Positions 16,760 to 22,116 of a stretch of DNA of 53,484 bases are shown piece by piece. The position numbers were made by a program, and so were the translations under genes. Below the pieces are notes generated by a model, which did not search any database, was not told the origin of the DNA, and was given only the letters and a program-made list of their open reading frames with translations. The stretch is from JALCSJ01 sp036788835 (GTDB lineage Bacteria > Bacillota > Negativicutes > Acidaminococcales > Acidaminococcaceae), in NCBI GenBank assembly GCA_036788835.1, contig DAIQMR010000014.1:1-53484 (forward strand), given 5' to 3'. The stretch's first letter is position 1, and each line of letters starts with the position of its first letter.

Positions 16760-16835
16760 GCTGATGTAGCTCAGTTGGTAGAGCGTATCCTTGGTAAGGA
16801 TAAGGTCACCAGTCCGATTCTGGTCATCAGCTCCA
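16760..16835 (+). tRNA. tRNA-Thr (GGT)
   Basis: A 76-nt cloverleaf with acceptor GCTGATG/CATCAGC, anticodon loop TTGGTAA (anticodon GGT, reading ACC/ACT), and an encoded CCA. It is only two bases from the preceding tRNA. Confidence 0.97.
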
Positions 16836-16850
16836 GTTTTTATTTATTTT

Positions 16851-16927
16851 GGCGGCGTAGCTCAGTTGGCTAGAGCAGTCGGTTCATACCCGGCGTGTCC
16901 GCGGTTCAAATCCGTGCGCCGCCACCA
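16851..16927 (+). tRNA. Elongator tRNA-Met (CAT)
   Basis: A 77-nt cloverleaf with a fully paired acceptor GGCGGCG/CGCCGCC, anticodon CAT in loop TTCATAC, and an encoded CCA. A lysidine-modified tRNA-Ile would have the same anticodon, but the body resembles elongator Met tRNAs. Confidence 0.85.
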
Positions 16928-16936
16928 AATTAGTTT

Positions 16937-16959
16937 TTAACCTTATATATTAAGGTTAA
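16937..16959 (+). promoter_or_regulatory. Perfect hairpin between tRNAs and tuf
   Basis: TTAACCTTA and TAAGGTTAA form a 9-bp perfect stem with a TATAT loop. There is no T-run, so this is more likely an RNA-processing or stability hairpin separating the tRNA part from the tuf mRNA than a terminator. Confidence 0.55.
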
Positions 16960-16990
16960 TATAAATGCAAAGAAAGAGTAGTTGGGAGGT

Positions 16991-18186
16991 ATTATAATGG
17001 CTAAAGAGAAATATGTAAGAAGTAAACCCCATGTTAACGTTGGTACCATCGGTCACGTAGATCATGGTAAGACAACCTTGACTGCAGCTATCACCAAGGT
17101 GCTGGCAGAAAAAGGCGATGCACAATTTGTTGATTACAACATGATTGATAAGGCACCGGAAGAAAGAGAACGTGGTATTACCATTAATACCGCCCACGTA
17201 GAATATGAAACCGAGAAGCGCCACTATGCGCATATCGACTGCCCGGGCCATGCTGACTATGTAAAGAACATGATCACCGGCGCAGCACAGATGGATGGTG
17301 CCATCCTGGTAGTGTCCGCGGCTGACGGCCCAATGCCCCAGACCCGTGAGCACATCCTGCTGGCTCACCAGGTAGGCGTGCCTGCCATGGTAGTGTTCCT
17401 GAACAAGTCCGACCAAGTAGACGATCCTGAACTGATCGAATTGGTAGAGATGGAAGTCAGAGACCTTCTGACCAAGTACGGCTATCCCGGAGACAAGGTA
17501 CCCATCATAGTAGGCAGTGCGCTGAAAGCATTGCAGGGAGACAAAGAGCAAGAAGCGAACATCCTGAAGCTGATGGACGCTATTGACGAATATATTCCCA
17601 CTCCTGTTCATGACCTGGACAAACCTTTCTTAATGCCGGTAGAGGATGTATTCACCATTACCGGACGCGGCACAGTAGCAACCGGCCGTGTAGAGCGTGG
17701 CAAGATCACCGTAGGCGAACCCGTAGAGATCGTAGGGATGAAGGAAGAGAAGACCCAGAGCGTAGCAACCGGACTGGAAATGTTCCACAAGTCCTTGGAT
17801 GATGCAGAAGCAGGCGATAATGTAGGCGTGCTGCTGCGCGGTATTGAAAGAGATCAGATCGAGCGTGGCCAGGTATTGGCAAAGCCCGGCAGCATCCATC
17901 CGCATACCAAATTCAAAGGCCAGGTATACGTACTGACCAAAGAAGAAGGCGGCCGTCATACACCGTTCTTCAACGGCTATCGTCCCCAGTTCTATTTCAG
18001 GACCACCGACGTAACCGGCGTGGCTCACCTGCCGGAAGGAACCGAGATGGTAATGCCCGGGGATAACATTAAGATGGATATCGAACTTATCACCCCCATT
18101 GCTATTGAAGAAGGCCTGCGCTTTGCTATTCGTGAAGGCGGCCATACTGTTGGTGCCGGTGTTGTAACCGAAATTGATGAATAAAT
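16991..18186. repeat. tuf duplication, copy 1
   Basis: From ATTATAATGG just before the start codon to two bases after the stop, this segment appears identical to 33528-34723 (both 1196 bp). Spot comparison at many third-codon positions found no difference. Flanking sequences diverge at once, as expected from gene conversion limited to the coding region. Confidence 0.88.
16997..18184 (+). CDS. tuf: Elongation factor Tu, copy 1
   Basis: GTPase that carries aminoacyl-tRNA to the ribosomal A site; 395 residues. G motifs are GHVDHGKTT (G1), RGITI (G2), DCPGHADY (G3), NKSD (G4, with Ser where many EF-Tu have Cys) and GSAL (G5), followed by the two beta-barrel domains. ATG 16997 is chosen over the in-frame TTG at 16982, because GGGAGGT lies 7-8 bases upstream of this ATG. 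Codon use is more GC-rich at third positions than in neighbouring genes. It is the last gene of the tRNA-tuf operon and is followed by a terminator. It is duplicated at 33534. Confidence 0.97.
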   Translation: MAKEKYVRSKPHVNVGTIGHVDHGKTTLTAAITKVLAEKGDAQFVDYNMIDKAPEERERGITINTAHVEYETEKRHYAHIDCPGHADYVKNMITGAAQMDGAILVVSAADGPMPQTREHILLAHQVGVPAMVVFLNKSDQVDDPELIELVEMEVRDLLTKYGYPGDKVPIIVGSALKALQGDKEQEANILKLMDAIDEYIPTPVHDLDKPFLMPVEDVFTITGRGTVATGRVERGKITVGEPVEIVGMKEEKTQSVATGLEMFHKSLDDAEAGDNVGVLLRGIERDQIERGQVLAKPGSIHPHTKFKGQVYVLTKEEGGRHTPFFNGYRPQFYFRTTDVTGVAHLPEGTEMVMPGDNIKMDIELITPIAIEEGLRFAIREGGHTVGAGVVTEIDE

Positions 18187-18211
18187 AATCTGCTTGTCAA
18201 TTAACAATATT

Positions 18212-18251
18212 AATGTGAGGCCGATTAGCTTGCGCGGCCCCACATTTTTTT
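18212..18251 (+). terminator. Terminator of tRNA-tuf operon
   Basis: ATGTG-GGCCG pairs with CGGCC-CACAT with one internal mismatch and is followed by a run of seven T. Confidence 0.93.
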
Positions 18252-18252
18252 A

Positions 18253-18281
18253 TTGACATAAATTGTTAGTTATGTTACGCT
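18253..18281 (+). promoter_or_regulatory. Promoter of rpmG-secE-nusG operon
   Basis: A consensus TTGACA at 18253-18258 sits directly after the tuf terminator. The best -10 at 17-base spacing is TACGCT (18276-18281), which is weak; a TATATG follows. The -35 is convincing, the -10 less so. Confidence 0.65.
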
Positions 18282-18335
18282 ATATGGGCGATAATTCGAG
18301 AAAAATGACATTTTGAGTAAGAGAGGTGTAATAAA

Positions 18336-18497
18336 ATGGCAGCTGGAAACCGTTCTGGTATTACTTTGGCCTGCACTGAGTGCAAACAACGTAATTATCA
18401 AACTACTAAAAATAAGAAAAACGATCCTGATCGTATAGAAGTCAAAAAGTATTGCAAGTTCTGCAAAAAGCATACTATGCATAAGGAAACAAGATAA
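18336..18497 (+). CDS. rpmG: 50S ribosomal protein L33
   Basis: A 53-residue large-subunit protein. Two Cys pairs, C13-x2-C16 and C40-x2-C43, form the zinc ribbon of the zinc-containing (C+) L33 type. This matters for zinc economy, because Firmicutes often also keep a zinc-free paralogue elsewhere. GAGAGGTG precedes the ATG. It begins the operon that continues with secE and nusG 17 bases later, the usual Firmicute arrangement. Confidence 0.96.
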   Translation: MAAGNRSGITLACTECKQRNYQTTKNKKNDPDRIEVKKYCKFCKKHTMHKETR

Positions 18498-18514
18498 TTT
18501 AGGAGCGATAAAAT

Positions 18515-18745
18515 ATGGCAGTGCAACAAACAACAACCACGGAAATCAAAAAGACCACAGGCGGTTTGATGCCTTTTCTCCGTGATACAAAAAATGAACT
18601 GAAAAAAGTTATTTGGCCAACAAGAAAAGAATTAAGTGCCTACACAGTCGTTGTTATTCTTGCCACAATGTTTGTAGCCTTTGCTCTTTGGATCATTGAT
18701 GGTGCATTTGCACAAGTATTCCGTTTGTTGATGGGAGTGCAGTGA
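18515..18745 (+). CDS. secE: Preprotein translocase subunit SecE
   Basis: Essential small subunit of the SecYEG channel, 76 residues. A soluble N-terminal stretch is followed by the conserved amphipathic segment FLRDTKNELKKVIWPTRKEL and a single transmembrane helix (about 44-66). This is the one-helix form usual in Firmicutes, rather than the three-helix enterobacterial form. Start ATG has AGGAGCG upstream. Its stop overlaps the region just before nusG, so the two are translationally linked. Confidence 0.95.
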   Translation: MAVQQTTTTEIKKTTGGLMPFLRDTKNELKKVIWPTRKELSAYTVVVILATMFVAFALWIIDGAFAQVFRLLMGVQ

Positions 18746-18747
18746 GC

Positions 18748-19299
18748 ATGGAAGGAAAAAAGCACTGGTATGTGATTCATACCTATTCCGGATATGAAAA
18801 TAAAGTAATGGCTAATCTTGAACGTAAAGTTCATTCTTTGGGAATGGAAGATCAGATTTTCCGTGTCTTGGTTCCTATGCAGAATGAGATTGACACTAAA
18901 GATGACAAACAAAAAGTCGTTGCCAGAAAAGTATTCCCGGGTTATGTCCTGGTGGAAATGATAGTAGACGATCGTACCTGGTATGCTGTTCGCAACACAC
19001 CGGGAGTCACAGGATTTGTAGGCGCAGGCAATAAACCTGTACCTTTATCTGAGGAAGAAGTTAAGCATATTCTGGGAGCCTTGCCTAAAGAAGAGGGAGA
19101 CAATACTCCTGCCATTCGTATGGAATGTCCTGTGGTGCTGAACCAAATGGTTCGCATTAAGGCACAAGGTTTTGAAGGATGTGTGGGAACAGTAGCAGAG
19201 ATTAATGACGAACGCCAAAAAGTCAAAGTGCTTGTTGAAATGTTCGGCCGCGAAACTCCCGTTGAAGTAGATTATACCCAGGTTGAAGAAGTGGAATAA
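18748..19299 (+). CDS. nusG: Transcription termination/antitermination factor NusG
   Basis: Binds RNA polymerase through its NGN domain and links it to Rho or to ribosomal S10 through its C-terminal KOW domain; 183 residues from the ATG. The NGN domain starts KHWYVIHTYSGYENKV and contains FPGYVLVEM; the KOW motif is near residues 130-160 (GFEGCVGTVAEI). A GTG at 18742 overlaps the secE stop and is an alternative start two codons upstream. The ATG at 18748 is preferred, because GGGAG is 10 bases before it and only 4 before the GTG. Confidence 0.95.
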   Translation: MEGKKHWYVIHTYSGYENKVMANLERKVHSLGMEDQIFRVLVPMQNEIDTKDDKQKVVARKVFPGYVLVEMIVDDRTWYAVRNTPGVTGFVGAGNKPVPLSEEEVKHILGALPKEEGDNTPAIRMECPVVLNQMVRIKAQGFEGCVGTVAEINDERQKVKVLVEMFGRETPVEVDYTQVEEVE

Positions 19300-19332
19300 A
19301 TGAAAAGTTTTATGGTAAGGAGGTGTAAATAA

Positions 19333-19758
19333 ATGCCTAAGAAAGTAGTAAAAGTAGTAAAATTGCAAGTTCCCGCAGCTAAAGCAACACCAGCTCCTCC
19401 AGTAGGACCGGCCCTAGGCCAAGCAGGTATTAACATAATGGCTTTCGTTAAGGATTTCAACGAAAGAACTGCTAAACAGGCAGGATTGGTTATCCCGGTA
19501 GAAATTACAGTCTTCGAAGACCGTTCTTTTACCTTTATTACCAAGACTCCGCCCGCTGCTGTTTTGCTCAAGAAGGCAGCAGGAATTGAAAAAGCTTCCG
19601 GCGTTCCTAACAAGACAAAGGTAGCTACAGTGAAACGGGACAAAGTTCGTGAAATAGCTGAAAGCAAGATGAAAGACTTAAATGCAGGCAGCGTTGAAGC
19701 TGCAATGCGCATGATCGAAGGTACTGCCCGGAGCATGGGTATCACCATCGAAGACTAA
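19333..19758 (+). CDS. rplK: 50S ribosomal protein L11
   Basis: A 141-residue component of the GTPase-associated centre that binds 23S rRNA helices 43/44 and is needed for stringent activation of RelA. The conserved N-terminal Pro-rich segment (PAAKATPAPPVGPALGQ) is the thiostrepton-contact region, with prolines intact. The C-terminal rRNA-binding domain ends in GTARSMGITIED. AGGAGGTG lies before the ATG. First of the rplKAJL genes, 33 bases after nusG with no promoter between, so probably co-transcribed. Confidence 0.97.
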   Translation: MPKKVVKVVKLQVPAAKATPAPPVGPALGQAGINIMAFVKDFNERTAKQAGLVIPVEITVFEDRSFTFITKTPPAAVLLKKAAGIEKASGVPNKTKVATVKRDKVREIAESKMKDLNAGSVEAAMRMIEGTARSMGITIED

Positions 19759-19770
19759 GATTTCTATTAA

Positions 19771-19798
19771 GTGGGAGGCTTTAGGGCCGTTAGACCAC
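19771..19798 (+). promoter_or_regulatory. L1-binding translational operator before rplA
   Basis: GTGGGAGG...CCGTTAGACCAC forms the stem GTGG/CCAC with an inner GGC/GCC and a purine-rich asymmetric loop. It mimics the L1 site on 23S rRNA and lies just before the rplA ribosome site. Firmicutes commonly carry this autoregulatory site here. The match is by remembered pattern, not a model search. Confidence 0.7.
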
Positions 19799-19813
19799 AA
19801 GGAGGATTTAATT

Positions 19814-20515
19814 ATGTCCAAAGCAGGAAAGAAATACACAGATGCAGCAAAGCTGATTGACCCCAAGAAACTGTATTCCCCTAAAGAAGCAGTTGACTTG
19901 ATTAAACAAACAGCTATTACTAAGTTTGACAGCACCGTTGAAGCTTCCATCCGTTTAGGCGTAGACCCTAAATATGCGGACCAGCAAGTTCGTGGCGCAT
20001 TGGTACTTCCCAATGGCACCGGCAAATCCAAGACAGTTTTGGTTTTCGCTAAGGGCGCTAAAGTTCAGGAAGCACAAGATGCAGGCGCAGACTTTGTTGG
20101 CAGCGATGAATTTGCTGAGAAGATTAAAGGCGGCTGGACCGATTTTGATGTTTGCGTAGCTACCCCTGATATGATGAGTGTAGTTGGCCGTTTAGGTAAG
20201 ATTTTGGGACCTAAAGGTTTAATGCCTAACCCTAAGGTTGGCACTGTAACAATGGATCTGAAAAAAGCCATTGGCGAAATCAAAGCCGGTAAAATTGAGT
20301 ACCGTACCGATAAAGCCGGTAATGTACAAACCTCTATTGGTAAGGCATCTTTTGATGCTGAGAAGCTTTTGCAAAACTATTTAACACTGGCGGAGACTCT
20401 GATCAGAGTAAAACCATCCGGTGCCAAAGGTCAATACATTAAGAGCATTACCTTGTCCACAACTATGGGACCCGGGGTTCACATTGATGTATTAAAAGCT
20501 ACCAATAAACAATAA
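19814..20515 (+). CDS. rplA: 50S ribosomal protein L1
   Basis: A 233-residue protein of the mobile L1 stalk that helps release deacylated tRNA from the E site and represses its own mRNA. The family signature GRLGKILGPKGLMPNPKVGT is present near 125-145. The N-terminal residues SKAGKKYTDAAKLID are typical. GGAGG is placed 9 bases before the ATG. A likely L1-binding hairpin precedes the gene, consistent with autogenous control of rplKA. Confidence 0.97.
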   Translation: MSKAGKKYTDAAKLIDPKKLYSPKEAVDLIKQTAITKFDSTVEASIRLGVDPKYADQQVRGALVLPNGTGKSKTVLVFAKGAKVQEAQDAGADFVGSDEFAEKIKGGWTDFDVCVATPDMMSVVGRLGKILGPKGLMPNPKVGTVTMDLKKAIGEIKAGKIEYRTDKAGNVQTSIGKASFDAEKLLQNYLTLAETLIRVKPSGAKGQYIKSITLSTTMGPGVHIDVLKATNKQ

Positions 20516-20523
20516 TCAAATAG

Positions 20524-20640
20524 AAAATGACCATCGGACCATAGACAGTAGGTGCGTAAGCCTAACGAGCAATCGCCTGCCCAGGTCGGAGAAGTATAAA
20601 TATACGACCTCCGGCTGCCTGCCGAGAGGTCTTTTCATTG
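20524..20640 (+). promoter_or_regulatory. L10 leader with attenuator
   Basis: The rplA-rplJ gap holds an L10(L12)4-type leader. A stem GTAGGTG/CGCCTGC surrounds an asymmetric, K-turn-like region. Downstream, AGGTCG (20583-20588) can pair with CGACCT (20605-20610) as antiterminator. Alternatively, GACCTC-CGGC (20606-20615) pairs with GCCG-A-GAGGTC (20621-20631) followed by TTTT, a terminator. Known family logic is that excess L10-L12 complex favours termination and lowers rplJL. Confidence 0.85.
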
Positions 20641-20675
20641 ATTAAATAAATCTTAAACAAGGAGGTGTGTAATCG

Positions 20676-21209
20676 ATGCATGAAGTGAGACCTGAAAAAG
20701 CTCAAAAGGTTGCTGAGATTAAAGAATTATTAACAGGTAATCAAGGCATTATTCTGGTAAACTACTGCGGCTTAACTGTTGCAGAAGATACTGCCATGAG
20801 AAGCGCTTTGCGTGCTGCGGGGGTTAAATACTCCGTTGCCAAAAACACCTTTATCCGCATTGCAGCAAAAGAAGCCGGTGTTGAAGGATTAGAACCATTT
20901 TTGGAAAACAACACAGCTGTTGCTGTCAGCGATGATAATCCTGTTGACTTAGCAAAAATTATTGTTAAGTTCGCCAAGACTCATGAGAAGCTAGTTGTTA
21001 AAGCCGGTTTCTTGGATGGCAAATTACTTAGCATGGAAGAGATCCACGCTTTGGCAGACCTGCCTTCCAGAGAAGAATTGCTCTCCAAGATGCTTGGAAG
21101 CATGCAAGCCCCTATTTCCGGATTGGCCAATGTGCTCCAAGGTACCATCCGCAATTTTGTTTACGTCTTGGATGCTGTGCGAGAAGCCAAAGAGAAACAA
21201 TCTGCCTAA
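20676..21209 (+). CDS. rplJ: 50S ribosomal protein L10
   Basis: A 177-residue stalk base protein that binds 23S rRNA and anchors L7/L12 dimers through its C-terminal helix. Conserved N-terminal region is RPEKAQKVAEIKELL, followed by the rRNA-binding segment YSVAKNTFIRIAAKEAG. The C-terminal helix RNFVYVLDAVREAKEKQ binds the L12 dimers. AGGAGGTG precedes the ATG. It sits directly downstream of the attenuating L10 leader and upstream of rplL. Confidence 0.96.
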   Translation: MHEVRPEKAQKVAEIKELLTGNQGIILVNYCGLTVAEDTAMRSALRAAGVKYSVAKNTFIRIAAKEAGVEGLEPFLENNTAVAVSDDNPVDLAKIIVKFAKTHEKLVVKAGFLDGKLLSMEEIHALADLPSREELLSKMLGSMQAPISGLANVLQGTIRNFVYVLDAVREAKEKQSA

Positions 21210-21275
21210 GCAGATAATTAAAAAAATCAGGGCATAGCCCAAAAAATTAAAATTAAAAATTTGGAGGAACGAATT

Positions 21276-21641
21276 ATGAATAAGGATCAAATTATGGAAG
21301 CTATTGAAAACATGACAGTTTTGGAATTGGCTGAATTGGTTAAGGCTTTGGAAGAAAAATTCGGCGTTAGCGCTGCTGCTCCTGTAGCTGCTGCTCCTGC
21401 TGCTGGTGGCGCTGCTGCCGGTGCAGAACAAACCGAATTCGATGTTGTATTGACTGAAGCAGGTGCTAGCAAGATCAACGTTATCAAAGTTGTTCGCGAA
21501 ATCACCGGTTTGGGCTTGAAAGAAGCTAAAGCTTTGGTTGATGCTGCTCCTAAAGCTATTAAAGAAAAGGCTAGCAAGGCTGATGCTGATGCTCTTAAGG
21601 CTAAGCTGGAAGAAGCCGGCGCTAAGGTTGAACTGAAATAA
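21276..21641 (+). CDS. rplL: 50S ribosomal protein L7/L12
   Basis: A 121-residue stalk protein, present in multiple copies, that recruits and stimulates translational GTPases. The N-terminal dimerisation domain starts MNKDQIMEAIENMTVLEL. The Ala/Pro/Gly hinge lies at about 38-55, and the C-terminal domain contains GLGLKEAKALVDAAP. ATG 21276 is chosen, not the TTG five codons upstream, because GGAGGA lies 7 bases before this ATG. Its stop codon overlaps palindromic element copy B. Confidence 0.97.
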   Translation: MNKDQIMEAIENMTVLELAELVKALEEKFGVSAAAPVAAAPAAGGAAAGAEQTEFDVVLTEAGASKINVIKVVREITGLGLKEAKALVDAAPKAIKEKASKADADALKAKLEEAGAKVELK

Positions 21642-21766
21642 TAGCGGCGATATTTGGCTTATGCTGCGTCTAAAGGGAGCGGCCGAGATAAGGATGAACT
21701 GCAATGTTCTATCCTTTCCTCGGCTACTCCCTTTTTCCTTGCCTAAGCCTAAATCTCACCGCTATT
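21640..21766. repeat. Palindromic element copy B, after rplL
   Basis: A 127-bp relative of the element after pfkA. The outer stem AATAGCGG (21640-21647) pairs with CCGCTATT (21759-21766) and continues with ATTT/AAAT and GGCTTA/TAAGCC. The inner stem AAAGGGAG (21672-21679) pairs with CTCCCTTT (21727-21734), followed by GCCGAG/CTCGGC, AAGGAT/ATCCTT and GAAC/GTTC. Loop and core are conserved with copy A, while both outer and inner stems differ in compensating ways. Like copy A it starts within the stop codon of the upstream gene, but it has no terminal T-run. Confidence 0.85.
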
Positions 21767-21840
21767 GGAGTCAGGCTGCCGCTTCTAGCATCTGAGCAAA
21801 TCTCTGCGTTCTTTAGGACAACCTGAGCCTAAATCTCTTG
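21744..21840. repeat. Repeated 3'-arm motifs downstream of element B
   Basis: The 3' arm motif of the palindromic element (AAGCCTAAATCTC, 21745-21757) recurs as GAGCAAATCTC near 21794 and GAGCCTAAATCTC near 21826. This looks like relics of further element copies. The remaining bases up to the rpoB promoter show nothing else. Confidence 0.6.
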
Positions 21841-21867
21841 ATTATGAATATTAGCCTAAAATTGCGT

Positions 21868-21896
21868 TTGACAGGGGTTATTTGCTGTGCTATAAT
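21868..21896 (+). promoter_or_regulatory. Consensus promoter of rpoBC
   Basis: Perfect TTGACA (21868-21873) and perfect TATAAT (21891-21896) with a 17-base spacer, the best promoter match in the window. The start site would be near 21903, giving a leader of about 214 nt. Confidence 0.95.
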
Positions 21897-21996
21897 AAAT
21901 ACCCAATGATTTTTTAAAAAATAATAAACAGGTATCGCGAGTGCTCAGTGGTTGAACATCGCGTTCCCGCTCACGCAAAGGAGATGGAGCACGATA

Positions 21997-22038
21997 GTGA
22001 AACTGAGAAGACACGAGGCTTTTAAATTTATAGTCTAA
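21997..22038 (+). CDS. Putative rpoB leader peptide (13 aa)
   Basis: A GTG-initiated frame encoding M-K-L-R-R-H-E-A-F-K-F-I-V then TAA. GGAG at 21986-21989 lies 7 bases upstream, an ideal ribosome site. The coding stretch runs through the 5' arm of the terminator-like hairpin, and the stop sits in its loop. A translating ribosome would therefore cover the 5' arm and block the hairpin. This geometry suggests a regulatory leader peptide rather than a functional product. A frame of this length could also occur by chance; conservation in relatives would decide. Confidence 0.45.
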   Translation: MKLRRHEAFKFIV

Positions 22039-22068
22039 CTAATAATTTAGAAGACCTTGTATTTTTTT
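22013..22068 (+). terminator. Terminator-like hairpin within rpoB leader
   Basis: ACGAGGCTTTTAAATT (22013-22028) pairs with AATTTAGAAG-A-CCTTGT (22044-22060) with G-U wobbles and one bulged A; the loop is 15 nt. Seven consecutive T follow (22062-22068). It lies between the rpoBC promoter and the rpoB start, so it must act as a conditional or partial terminator. Confidence 0.65.
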
Positions 22069-22116
22069 GCTCCATTTTAGGGAAAATTATTATAAAGAAG
22101 AGGAGTGAGAGGCAAC

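Larger units (their letters stand above)
21903..22116 (+). promoter_or_regulatory. Structured rpoB leader, candidate attenuator
   Basis: Long untranslated leader with several alternative pairings. GTGCTC (21941-21946) can pair with GAGCAC (21987-21992). The overlapping ATGGAGCA (21984-21991) can instead pair with TGCTCCAT (22068-22075). CGCGA/TCGCG (21936/21959) is another small stem. A terminator-like hairpin at 22013-22060 with a T-run and a 13-codon reading frame lie between them. I do not recognise it as a named riboswitch or T-box; no GGGTGGNACCGCG is present. Confidence 0.7.

Noticed and set aside
16943..17611. Long reverse-strand frames inside both tuf genes (over 200 codons)
   Set aside because: They are open only because of strong codon bias on the forward strand; identical frames occur in both tuf copies and no start signal is present.
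21984..22025. ATG at 21984 as start of an rpoB leader peptide
   Set aside because: It directly abuts the AAAGGAG sequence with no spacer; the GTG at 21997 has a proper 7-base spacing from GGAG.
21903..22116. T-box riboswitch in the rpoB leader
   Set aside because: No T-box sequence (GGGTGGNACCGCG-like) or specifier loop is recognisable.
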